The translations under genes were made by a program, and so were the position numbers. A stretch of DNA of 13,252 nucleotides from Alphaproteobacteria bacterium (GTDB taxonomy: Bacteria > Pseudomonadota > Alphaproteobacteria > Rhizobiales > Rhizobiaceae), in the NCBI GenBank assembly GCA_017308345.1, contig JAFKFE010000247.1, positions 1 through 13,252 on the forward strand. Direction: 5' to 3'. The notes beneath the pieces are model-generated. The model was not told the origin of the DNA, searched no databases, and saw only the letters and a program-made list of their open reading frames with translations. How positions within the stretch are numbered: position 1 is the first letter of the stretch; the number at the start of each line of letters is the position of its first letter. Of the stretch, positions 1 through 6,308 are shown piece after piece.

Positions 1-364
1 TTTCCTTGCGCCGCAGAAATGGAACGCCGAAAATGGAGCGTTTCAATTCGCGTCCGAGAAACACGTTCTCGGCGATCGAAAGGTTCTCCGAAAGCGCGAG
101 TTCCTGGAAGATCGTCGCGATCCTCGACGCCGCCGCGTCCTTTGGGGACGAGAACGTCACCGGGTGGCCCTCGATGAGGATCTCGCCATCGCTTGGCGGA
201 TGCGCGCCCGCCAGGATCTTGATGAAGGTCGATTTGCCGGCGCCGTTGTCGCCAAGCAGCGCCAACACCTCGCCGGGACGGATATCCAGGTCGACGTTCG
301 AGAGCGCGGTCAGCGCGCCGAAACGTTTGGCGATGTTCCTGGCCACCAGAAATGGTTCTGTCAT
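1..364 (-). CDS. Sugar ABC transporter ATP-binding protein, CUT2 (RbsA/FrcA-like), 3' end outside the window
   Basis: The first 121 codons of a carbohydrate-importer ATPase, running off the left edge. Reading the minus strand from ATG at 364 gives a Walker A motif GDNGAGKST at residues 38-46 and a Q-loop FQELALSENLSIAENVFLGRE-type segment around residues 86-105. That segment is typical of the ribose/fructose/xylose importer ATPases that energise uptake from a periplasmic binding protein. The Walker B and signature motifs lie beyond the edge, so it cannot be told whether this is the double-length RbsA type or the single-domain FrcA type. It lies 78 bp downstream of the amidotransferase-like gene on the same strand and is probably in the same operon as the repressor-kinase fusion, which suggests the kinase acts on the imported sugar. 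A GGGA tract 8 nt before ATG is the likely ribosome site. The family is clear; the substrate is unknown. Confidence 0.9.
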   Translation of the reverse strand, partial: MTEPFLVARNIAKRFGALTALSNVDLDIRPGEVLALLGDNGAGKSTFIKILAGAHPPSDGEILIEGHPVTFSSPKDAAASRIATIFQELALSENLSIAENVFLGRELKRSIFGVPFLRRKE

Positions 365-442
365 CGGGGTTCCCGGTATTGCTGTTCGGCGGGATGAAGA
401 CGTATGAGCCATCCCGCTTTGTCCTCTGCGTGGCGGATACGC

Positions 443-1225
443 CTAGGCGAGCCCGCTGACCCAGCGGAGCACATTGGCCCAGAGCCGCGCGTAGCCGGGC
501 CATTCGACAAAGCTGTTGGGCAGCCAGTGCGGGCCGATGTCCGAGGTCCATACCAGCGTGCGGCCGTTGCCGTGGCGCCCGGTGACCAGAAGGGGATGGC
601 CGCCCTGATCGTGCGGCAGCCGGGCGAGGATCTCGACATCATCCCTGTCGCGGGCGATCACCTCGTTGGCGCCGAGAAGGATCGGCCATTCGCCAGTGAT
701 GCCGGCGAGGATCGGATGATCGCCCGGGCCGGTGATCGAGGGCCGGAATCCCTCGGGAATCTCGAGCCGGTCGTCATGGGGAAGGCAGGTCACCGGCAGG
801 GCCTCCTCGACGGCGGTGCGATGCCAGCGTGCCTTGCCGTCGATGCCCTGGAAGCTGAAATAGCCGCCGATCATGACCAGACCGCCGCCGGCCAGCGTCC
901 AGTCGCGCAGCAGCTTCAGCCGGTTGGGCACCGTCTTGCCATGCAGCCACACATCGGGATGGAGCAGGAGCGAGTTGGCGCCGATATCGGAGAGGATAAT
1001 CGCCTTGTACCGCGACAGGCCCTCCATGGTGAAAGGCAGTTTTTCGACAGCATCGTGGGCCGGCATGTAATCGAGATCGAACTCGCTGTCCTTCAGGGCA
1101 TCGACGAGCGGTGTCGCGCCCAGATGAAAGGTAACGCTGCCGAACTGATCGAATCCCTTGTAGTGGGTGGCCGAACTCATCCAGCTTTCGCCGACCAGAA
1201 GGGCCCTTGTCTTCGTCACGGTCAT
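443..1225 (-). CDS. Amidotransferase-fold (GATase1-like/ThuA-like) protein lacking the nucleophilic Cys
   Basis: A cytoplasmic 260-residue protein of the type annotated in rhizobia as 'putative glutamine amidotransferase'. The first strand is ALLVGESW near residue 8, a helix-rich middle follows, and the GGGLVMIGGYFSF segment at about 113-125 sits where class I amidotransferases carry the nucleophile elbow G-x-C-x-G. There is no Cys there; the only Cys is near residue 147. It therefore probably does not hydrolyse glutamine and belongs with ThuA-like proteins linked to sugar metabolism. I chose ATG at 1225 over the longer frame from 1279 because a GAGAGGGAG ribosome site lies just before it and the fold begins at once. 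It sits between the repressor-kinase (69 bp upstream) and the sugar ABC ATPase (78 bp downstream), all on one strand, so a role in modifying or sensing the same sugar is likely. The exact reaction is unknown. Confidence 0.75.
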   Translation of the reverse strand: MTVTKTRALLVGESWMSSATHYKGFDQFGSVTFHLGATPLVDALKDSEFDLDYMPAHDAVEKLPFTMEGLSRYKAIILSDIGANSLLLHPDVWLHGKTVPNRLKLLRDWTLAGGGLVMIGGYFSFQGIDGKARWHRTAVEEALPVTCLPHDDRLEIPEGFRPSITGPGDHPILAGITGEWPILLGANEVIARDRDDVEILARLPHDQGGHPLLVTGRHGNGRTLVWTSDIGPHWLPNSFVEWPGYARLWANVLRWVSGLA

Positions 1226-1294
1226 ATTCTCCCTCTCGCGCCGCCTGACCACGGCATTGAATCTCGTGCTACAAGCCACCGCTAAACTGTCGAT

Positions 1295-2479
1295 CTAGAT
1301 GGCCATCATGGCTGTGCTGCCCTGCATTGCGGCCGCCTTCAGTGCTTCAAAGTTTGCGATATAGCCCTGGGCGCCTTCGACCGTCGTGGTCAGGCTGGCG
1401 CCGATCGCCGCATAACGCGCCGCATCCGCCAGCGGCGCGCCGTGCAACCAGAGGCTGAGGAAGATGCCGGCAAAGCTGTCGCCCGCACCGGTCGCGTCGA
1501 CGCGATCGACGGGAAGGGCGGGCACCTCGATCTGGGGGCCGCCATTGGCCGGGAAGACGACCGCGCCGAATTCGCCGAGCGTCAGCACAACCGTTCCACG
1601 CGGCCGCACGCGAGACAGTATCTGCCTGGTGTCTTCGATCATGGTCGCCATCCGGGCCCGCAAATCGAAGATTTCCCGTATCGTCACATCGTTGATGAAG
1701 GTCAGATCGATCTGCCCGATCATCTGGGTGAAGACTTCCGGCTTGCGCGCGCTTCTGGGAAGGCCGGCGGAATGCAGGCTCACCTTCCAGCCCGCCTGGT
1801 GAAAGCGCGCGATGGAGGCGGTCATCGTTTCATAGTGAAAGCCTTCGATGTGGAGGCAGGCAGGGCGCTGCTCCGGCTCGATGACCAGATTGGCGGTCAG
1901 ATCGACTTCGCCCAGTTCGAATGGCTCGCTGATGATCGTGCGGCTGCCATTGCGCTCGATGATCACGATCGCCTGCGACAATCGATTGTTGGGCGTGCTG
2001 CGGATCGGCAGGGCGTGGACGCCAAGTTTCGCAAGCTCGCGAAGCGCCCAGTCGCTTTCGGGATCCTCGCCGACGGCCGTCGCCAGTTCCACGTCGAGAG
2101 CGTAGGGCGCGCCGACACCGGCCGCGGCTACGGCAAGGTTGGCGGCGGGGCCGCCCAGGGCCTTCTCGATATGGCTGGCCGTGATGCGGTCGTCCCTGTG
2201 CGGCAGCACCTCGACCCGGCACAGGAAGTCGACGCTGACCCGGCCTGCCACCAGGAGCCTCGGCAAGTGATCGAGATTCTTTTGCCTTGCGGGGAGGCGG
2301 CCCGGTAGCGACCGCGCGAAGGAGCTCGGCCGGTACATCAGCGCCGCGATCGCCTTTTCGATGCGGTCGCGAGTGCCGTCCTTCAAGCCCGCGGTGCCAT
2401 TGATGAAGTTCGATACCGTTCCGATCGAAACACCGGCGGTTCGCGCGACATCGGCGATGGTGGGACGCTTGCGGGCCAA
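1295..2479 (-). CDS. LacI-type DNA-binding domain fused to a PfkB/ribokinase-family sugar kinase
   Basis: A 394-residue fusion. Residues 5-60 are a LacI-family headpiece: helix-turn-helix IADVARTAGVSIGTVSNFING at 8-28, then a hinge helix with the SFARSL motif. In place of the usual periplasmic-binding-like sensor there is, after a linker at about 60-72, a complete PfkB kinase at about 73-385. It has the first signature GGPAANLAVAAAGVG at 109-123 and the second signature DATGAGDSFAG at 328-338, with catalytic base Asp334. The likely role is to phosphorylate an imported sugar with ATP and to couple substrate or product binding to repression of its own operon; that coupling is inference. The start is TTG at 2479: AGGA lies 8 nt upstream, and the sequence MARKRPTIADVA is a normal LacI beginning. 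A LacI-like operator lies 15-28 bp upstream. The amidotransferase-like gene and sugar ABC ATPase follow on the same strand. Substrate unknown; both domains are clear. Confidence 0.93.
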   Translation of the reverse strand: MARKRPTIADVARTAGVSIGTVSNFINGTAGLKDGTRDRIEKAIAALMYRPSSFARSLPGRLPARQKNLDHLPRLLVAGRVSVDFLCRVEVLPHRDDRITASHIEKALGGPAANLAVAAAGVGAPYALDVELATAVGEDPESDWALRELAKLGVHALPIRSTPNNRLSQAIVIIERNGSRTIISEPFELGEVDLTANLVIEPEQRPACLHIEGFHYETMTASIARFHQAGWKVSLHSAGLPRSARKPEVFTQMIGQIDLTFINDVTIREIFDLRARMATMIEDTRQILSRVRPRGTVVLTLGEFGAVVFPANGGPQIEVPALPVDRVDATGAGDSFAGIFLSLWLHGAPLADAARYAAIGASLTTTVEGAQGYIANFEALKAAAMQGSTAMMAI

Positions 2480-2493
2480 TTGCTCAATCCTGA

Positions 2494-2507
2494 TTGAAGC
2501 GTTTCAA
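2494..2507. promoter_or_regulatory. LacI-family operator candidate
   Basis: TTGAAGCGTTTCAA has 5-bp inverted arms TTGAA/TTCAA around a GCGT centre, close to the LacI-family pattern of a palindrome with a central CG. It lies 15 bp upstream of the TTG start of the LacI-kinase fusion and next to its ribosome site, so binding would block transcription or ribosome loading. Autoregulation is inference. Confidence 0.55.
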
Positions 2508-2611
2508 CGCTAGCAATGCCGCCGGCACGGCTCAACGAAATCGTTTTCCAAAATCGGTGATCGGATCAGATTCTGCCGACAAATGAACCTAAGAACGAGG
2601 AATTTTCTAAA

Positions 2612-2641
2612 ATCATATTTCTAAAATTGAACAATTTTCAA
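2612..2641 (-). promoter_or_regulatory. Sigma-70-like promoter candidate for the repressor-kinase operon
   Basis: On the minus strand a -35 TTGAAA (2636-2641) and a -10 TATGAT (2612-2617) are separated by 18 bp, in an AT-rich stretch that stands out from the GC-rich surroundings. Transcription would begin near 2605, leaving a leader of about 125 nt that contains the operator candidate. The -35 overlaps a second TTGAA-N5-TTCAA inverted pair (2627-2641). Confidence 0.45.
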
Positions 2642-2724
2642 TTTCGGGTACAAAATTTGTGCAGGCAATTCCTTTGCACTCGATTTGGCCTGGTCCCGTA
2701 GAATCCCCAGCCTGGGTGCCTTGC

Positions 2725-3477
2725 CTAGATCAGCAGCAGGCCCTTCATCGAGGCGTTGCCCTTGCGGCCGATGATGATGTGGTCGTGCACGGAAATGCCA
2801 AGCGGCTTGGCCGTATCGATGATCTGTTTGGTCATGTCGATGTCGGCGCGTGACGGCGTCGGGTCGCCGGAAGGATGGTTGTGGATCAGGATGATCGCGC
2901 TGGCCGAGAGTTCGAGCGCGCGCTTGACCACCTCGCGCGGATAGACCGGTGTGTGGTCGACGGTGCCTGTCTGCTGCACCTCGTCGGCGATCAGTCCGTT
3001 CTTCTTGTCGAGGAACAGGATGCGGAACTGCTCGCGGCTCTCGGAGGCCATGGCCGAGCGGCAATAGTCGAGCAGTTGCGTCCAGTTTGAGAGGACTTCG
3101 CGGCCGCGCACTTGGCCACGCGCCATGCGCTGGGCCGTGGCGGCGATGACCTTGAGGTCGACAGCCACCGTCGGCCCGATGCCTTTCACCTCCTGGAGCA
3201 GCGACGCCGGCGCGCCGAGCACTTCGGCGAGCGAACCGAAGCGGGCGATCAGTGCCTTGGCGATCGGCTTGGTATCGACGCGCGGGATCAACCGGAAAAG
3301 CAGAAGCTCAAGCAGTTCATAGTCGGGCAGGGCGTCCGCGCCGGCCGTGACAAAGCGTTCGCGAAGACGGTCGCGATGGCCGTGATAGTGCGGCTTTTGA
3401 GCCGGCTCGGCCTTGGCGGACCGCCGGACGGGCAGTTCCGCGAAAAATCCCCGCTCGTCGTCGCCGGTTTCCCCCAT
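2725..3477 (-). CDS. radC: RadC family JAMM-domain protein
   Basis: A 250-residue RadC-family protein. The N-terminal half has the conserved [13 protein letters not shown] segment (30-42) and a helix-hairpin-helix-like [14 protein letters not shown] (97-110). The C-terminal half is a JAB1/MPN domain with the metal-binding pattern H-x-H-x7-S-x2-D at His199, His201, Ser209 and Asp212 ([16 protein letters not shown]). RadC was named for DNA repair, but its biochemical role is unsettled. The length is slightly short at the N terminus compared with many rhizobial homologues. The ATG at 3477 is preceded by GAGGGCGGG. Only 43 bp upstream lies a decayed copy of the last codons of map, implying that map and radC were once direct neighbours. 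No clear terminator was seen in the 245 bp before the next gene on this strand. Confidence 0.95.
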   Translation of the reverse strand: MGETGDDERGFFAELPVRRSAKAEPAQKPHYHGHRDRLRERFVTAGADALPDYELLELLLFRLIPRVDTKPIAKALIARFGSLAEVLGAPASLLQEVKGIGPTVAVDLKVIAATAQRMARGQVRGREVLSNWTQLLDYCRSAMASESREQFRILFLDKKNGLIADEVQQTGTVDHTPVYPREVVKRALELSASAIILIHNHPSGDPTPSRADIDMTKQIIDTAKPLGISVHDHIIIGRKGNASMKGLLLI

Positions 3478-3519
3478 GGCCGCCCGCCCTCGGCCGGAAA
3501 GGCCCGGCAGAAGGAAACT

Positions 3520-3578
3520 TTAAGCCGGCGGGCCGGGCGCAGTCGAGTTTTTTCGGCGCGAGCGCGGAAATCCTGCAT
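3520..3578 (-). pseudogene. Decayed copy of the 3' end of map (last ~18 codons)
   Basis: On the minus strand this stretch closely matches the last 58 bases of the intact map gene (6309-6366). Shared blocks include CGCCGAA-AA-CTCGAC and the terminal CCGGC tract before the stop. By eye roughly four of five bases agree. Restoring one C to the run near 3535 gives a terminal RPGPPA-stop, against RPGLPA-stop in the intact gene. Upstream of 3578 the similarity falls off, although a Glu-His pair like that of the real gene (Glu248-His249) appears at 3600-3605. It lies 43 bp before radC. It could be a displaced end left by an insertion, or the last trace of a duplicated map. Confidence 0.6.
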
Positions 3579-3723
3579 GGCTCCGGTCATGGCGATGGTC
3601 CGCGCATGCTCCACCGGAGATGATTTTCGAGGGGCATGCCTGCCGATGTGTGTGAGGAGGGGGCAAGAAAGACATCCTCCCCATCGCGAATCAGATGGCG
3701 GTAATCGACTTCGCCCTGCCTTG

Positions 3724-4044
3724 TCAGAAGCGGTAGGTGACGCCCGTGCCGATCAGCCAGGGATCGAGCTTGGCCTTGCCCGTTAAGTTCGTGCCGCCTT
3801 CCGGAGCATAGACACCAAGAAAGATACTTCGGATGCTGCAGCGCATTGGCGGGGCGGCCGGCCTGGCCGGCCATCATTTCGAATTCGGGAGGTGGTTCCA
3901 GCTTGGGCTCGATCAGGAAATAGGTGCCGCGGATACTTCCGCCGGCATGGCTGTAGGAGCGGCGTGTGCCTGAGCGGCGGCAAAATCCGAGCTGACGATC
4001 ATGGCGCAGGGCAGCAGTCGCGAGATGATGTCGCAGGTTACCAT
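3724..4044 (-). pseudogene. Broken outer-membrane beta-barrel gene, OmpW-like
   Basis: The 3' end reads NLTGKAKLDPWLIGTGVTYRF-stop (stop at 3724-3726), which matches the closing strand of OmpW-family porins, including the terminal aromatic residue used for barrel insertion. The 5' end has an ATG at 4044 behind a GAAAGG ribosome site and a short hydrophobic, signal-like stretch with an Ala-rich end. That frame stops after 43 codons. A neighbouring frame continues as SIRGTYFLIEPKLEPPPEFE, and a third frame carries the OmpW tail. The whole remnant is about 320 bp, roughly half a normal ompW of 600-650 bp, and most of the barrel is absent. OmpW forms small hydrophobic channels in the outer membrane; this copy cannot. 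Assignment of the tail is fairly secure; whether the 5' piece belongs to the same gene is uncertain. Confidence 0.6.
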
Positions 4045-4120
4045 GCGTCGCCTTTCACCCCAGTGGAATGAACGGGAATCCATGTGCGTCAGCGGCCGGT
4101 GCTACGCCAGTTGGGTCGAA

Positions 4121-4130
4121 GTACCGGTAC
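4121..4130. repeat. GTACCGGTAC palindrome, copy 1
   Basis: A perfect 10-bp palindrome 71 bp upstream of the ATG of the secreted-protein gene at 4202. An identical copy lies at 6061-6070, upstream of the other secreted-protein gene of this island. It could be a shared operator or an insertion scar. Confidence 0.5.
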
Positions 4131-4201
4131 GCTTGGCTGTTTTGGACGCCTTGGTCCGTATGGCAGTATCGAAGCAGATCGTCTTTTTCGGGGTGTTCAG
4201 G

Positions 4202-5026
4202 ATGCCCAGTTACAAACTTCAGAATCAGGCGGGGCTTCGCCGCGAAAAGCAACAATTCAAATCAGCCGCCTTCACTCTCGCGGTATTGATCGGTATCGGC
4301 TCGGCCGCCCCGGTATGGGCTTGCTCCGACCTGCCCAACATCTGTGACCAGCAGCAGGCAGTGTTCGAGCAGAACCAGGAAATGGCGCGCGAAGCAGCGC
4401 AAGATTATGCCGATCAGCGCGACGAGGAACGTGATGGTGGGCAGCCGTCTGGCCCGCCGCCGCGCGATCCGATGGATGTTCGCATGGATGCCATGGCTGC
4501 GGGTGTCATTGCCATGCACAGTGCGTTTGCGTCCGAGATCGAAAGGATGAAGAAGGACCCGGTGGCGGGGCCGATTATCCGAGGCAAGTGGGACTTCTTC
4601 CAGGATACGAACAACCCCAAACCAGGCGAATACTGCGCCGCGCTCTACACCAACATCGCTGGTTTTCTTCGCCTGTCCGGTCCGGGCGGCAGTTACCGGG
4701 GAGCGCTGCTGACCTTCTGGGGACCCGACATTCCGAAACCCAAGAAAGTGCGCTGGGTCAGCGTCACGCTGAAACAGTTGGTCAACAACGATCCGAACAA
4801 TACCAGCACCCAAACCGTGGGGGCCTACAACTACACCGAAAAGCAAGCGAAGGGACTTGGTGTCATCGCCCTTGCCGTTCCCTCAGTGGATGCGCTGCTC
4901 AACAACATCAGCGATCACCTGGACTTCAGACTGGAAGTGGGCGGCAAGGAAGTGCAAGTCATGGGCTTTCACAGTGGCCTGAAGGCTCGCGAAAAGTTGC
5001 GCCGGTGCATCGCCAAACGGGGCTGA
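4202..5026 (+). CDS. Secreted protein of unknown function
   Basis: A 274-residue protein I do not recognise. From ATG at 4202 it has a basic N terminus (to about residue 20), a hydrophobic core AAFTLAVLIGIGSAAPV, and a likely signal-peptidase site before CSDLPNIC near residue 41. A charged Gln/Glu/Asp-rich helix follows (about 48-75), then a Pro/Gly linker. The C-terminal domain begins about GKWDFFQD and contains a GPGGSYRGALLTFWGP segment, probably beta-rich. The tail FHSGLKAREKLRRC ends the protein. Four Cys remain after cleavage, enough for two disulfides in the periplasm. The open frame extends back to 4001, but that part overlaps the OmpW remnant and lacks a signal sequence in the right place. 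The ribosome site at 4202 is poor (AGG directly before ATG), so an ATG at 4160 is an alternative. Base composition looks less GC-rich than in map. It converges with the gene at 5398-5934. Confidence 0.65.
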   Translation: MPSYKLQNQAGLRREKQQFKSAAFTLAVLIGIGSAAPVWACSDLPNICDQQQAVFEQNQEMAREAAQDYADQRDEERDGGQPSGPPPRDPMDVRMDAMAAGVIAMHSAFASEIERMKKDPVAGPIIRGKWDFFQDTNNPKPGEYCAALYTNIAGFLRLSGPGGSYRGALLTFWGPDIPKPKKVRWVSVTLKQLVNNDPNNTSTQTVGAYNYTEKQAKGLGVIALAVPSVDALLNNISDHLDFRLEVGGKEVQVMGFHSGLKAREKLRRCIAKRG

Positions 5027-5048
5027 CCAAAGCCGAAGACGTTCGTGT

Positions 5049-5077
5049 CGACAGCCGTGCCGGCGGCGGCGCTGTCG
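5049..5077 (+). terminator. Possible terminator hairpin after the secreted-protein gene
   Basis: CGACAGC (5049-5055) and GCTGTCG (5071-5077) form a 7-bp stem around 15 GC-rich bases, 23 bp after the stop codon at 5026. No T-run follows, so it is weak as an intrinsic terminator. Confidence 0.3.
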
Positions 5078-5121
5078 GTCAGCGCAATCCCCATTCATAA
5101 TTGACTGCCCTATGAAAATCC

Positions 5122-5135
5122 GCGTTTCGAAACGC
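5122..5135. repeat. Perfect 14-bp palindrome GCGTTTCGAAACGC
   Basis: An exact self-complementary 14-mer in non-coding DNA, not in front of any gene I can support. It could be a regulator site left from a lost gene or part of a recombination site. Confidence 0.45.
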
Positions 5136-5397
5136 AGGCAGAGCTTCCAGCAGATTTGTTCGGGAAAGCGATTACGTCCGAAAACGCAGGCTGCGCTATC
5201 TGAACAGCCGCCGTCGGTGCGAGCCTTCGCATCATCAGGTTCTGGAACGCGCTGGAACAGACACGGCCACACACGAAGTCTTTCTTCGCAAGGACACGCC
5301 GGGCCGCTACGCCGGGGTCCCCTACAGAGTCTTGAAGGCGAGCCTCCTCGTCCTGTCTGGCACAAATCCCAGATCGGTTTTTTGCTCCATTCCTCCC

Positions 5398-5934
5398 TCA
5401 GTTTGGCCGTGGGCCTGCTGGCCATTGACCAATAGCCTTTTCGATCTCTTCTTTCTCACTGGGGCAGGGCCCCTTGGTGCTGAAGGCAATGTAGCCGTCG
5501 AAATACCAGTCTGAAAAGCCATCCCCGTATACGGCGTTGTCCGAGAGGCAAAGGGCGGCTTTGTCCTCCCCCTGCTCCTTGGTGATGAGGATCGCCCAAT
5601 TCGTTTCCCCTCCCGAAGCGGGATCGAAGCTGCGCGAATAGATACGCCCATCGCTCAATAGAGCGATGGGCGTATCTACGGGTTGGCCAGGCGAGAGAAA
5701 CAACTGAATGAGTTCCGCGCGGTCGGACATGCCCGCAACAGCAGCCTTGACGGCTGCGACGACAACCTTGTTTTCGCGAAAGGAGACGCCATTCACGAGA
5801 TCAAACGGATATTTCCCCGCATAAGCAGCCAGGGCCGCTGGCCTGCCGCTCTCTGCCGCATGGGCACTGGCCCAAGCGGCGAACGATATGGCCACAAGCA
5901 CAGATGATCTCTTCAAGCCGATCAATCCATTCAT
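5398..5934 (-). CDS. Secreted protein, possibly a distant relative of lysozyme-inhibitor (Ivy-like) proteins
   Basis: A 178-residue protein with a clear signal peptide: MNGLIGLKRSS, a hydrophobic core VLVAISFAAWA, then a likely cut after AHA at about residue 26. The mature part begins with AAYAGKYPFDLVNGVSF. It contains TPIALLSDGRIYS, then TNWAILI and DWYFDGYIAF, and ends with GPCPSEKEEI. From memory this layout (YxGKYPFD, TPIxLxDG, NWxI, WY, CPSE) resembles a family of small periplasmic proteins loosely related to inhibitor of vertebrate lysozyme. The Cys-containing inhibitory loop of Ivy is replaced here by FDPASGGETN, so inhibition is doubtful. Two Cys are left, in AALCLSD and GPCPSE. The start at 5934 has GGGA almost touching it, so a nearby TTG at 5925 is possible. 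The coding region contains a perfect 18-bp inverted repeat (5639-5678). It converges with the secreted-protein gene at 4202. Confidence 0.65.
   Translation of the reverse strand: MNGLIGLKRSSVLVAISFAAWASAHAAESGRPAALAAYAGKYPFDLVNGVSFRENKVVVAAVKAAVAGMSDRAELIQLFLSPGQPVDTPIALLSDGRIYSRSFDPASGGETNWAILITKEQGEDKAALCLSDNAVYGDGFSDWYFDGYIAFSTKGPCPSEKEEIEKAIGQWPAGPRPN
5639..5678. repeat. Perfect 18-bp inverted repeat with AATA loop inside a coding gene
   Basis: TAGATACGCCCATCGCTC (5639-5656) and its exact reverse complement (5661-5678) flank a 4-base loop. The arms encode the TPIALL and SDGRIYS parts of the secreted protein at 5398-5934, so the frame is intact. A stem this long would be a strong hairpin in mRNA and a possible cruciform in DNA. 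Confidence 0.9.
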
Positions 5935-6308
5935 TCCCGGAGCTCATATGGGCGGCGCGGCACGCCTGCCAGACCCTACGCCTTTCGCTTCGGAAAGTGC
6001 CGCTGGCAGCTGCCTTGAGCATTATCCAGAAACAGGAGCCGCAACACCATCTCACGTGAGGTACCGGTACATGGATCGGATTTGTTCTTGTGTCCGCGGA
6101 CGGCGAACATGAAGTCTCGGTGGACGCCGGATCAGCCGCTTAGGTCAAGCAACGCGGTTTTCAGATTGGCGATTTTCGGCCAAGGGTTTACCGCGTGCTG
6201 ATCGCTGGCGCATACACTCCGCCATCAAAACGGCCATCGATGGCTGGGGCCGCCCTGCGTGGACAAACTTCGAGATCGCCAAGCCGGGGAGGCGCGCGGC
6301 AAGAAACC
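5935..6308. other. 374-bp region between the secreted-protein gene and map
   Basis: No supported gene. Frames on both strands lack ribosome sites and recognisable motifs; the minus-strand reading just after the map stop resembles no protein I know. It holds two adjacent perfect 10-bp palindromes at 6051-6070, and it should contain the promoter of the minus-strand gene at 5934. Confidence 0.5.
6051..6070. repeat. Two adjacent perfect 10-bp palindromes, including GTACCGGTAC copy 2
   Basis: CTCACGTGAG (6051-6060) directly abuts GTACCGGTAC (6061-6070). The second is identical to 4121-4130. The pair lies 117-136 bp upstream of the ATG at 5934 on the minus strand, a plausible position for a regulator site. 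Confidence 0.55.

Larger units (their letters stand above)
5027..5397. other. 371-bp gap between convergent genes
   Basis: I find no convincing gene here. Open frames exist on both strands, but none has a ribosome site, recognisable motif or sensible start. The stretch contains the hairpin at 5049-5077 and a perfect 14-bp palindrome GCGTTTCGAAACGC at 5122-5135. It may be debris of older insertions. Confidence 0.5.

Noticed and set aside
404..1285. Long plus-strand open frame opposite the amidotransferase-like gene
   Set aside because: Shadow frame of GC-rich coding on the minus strand; no family resemblance or ribosome site.
2535..2580. AATCG/TTTTGG-rich stretch resembling dispersed rhizobial intergenic palindromes
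   Set aside because: Too degenerate to call as a repeat family member from a single copy.
3288..3614. 108-codon minus-strand frame overlapping the radC start
   Set aside because: Overlaps radC in another frame; its first part is explained as the decayed map end.
3856..3872. GGCCGGCC-T-GGCCGGCC tandem palindromes
   Set aside because: Simple GC-rich repeat within the OmpW remnant; explained by base composition.
5112..5435. 107-codon plus-strand frame in the gap between the convergent genes
   Set aside because: No ribosome site, biased composition, and it overlaps the end of the opposite gene.
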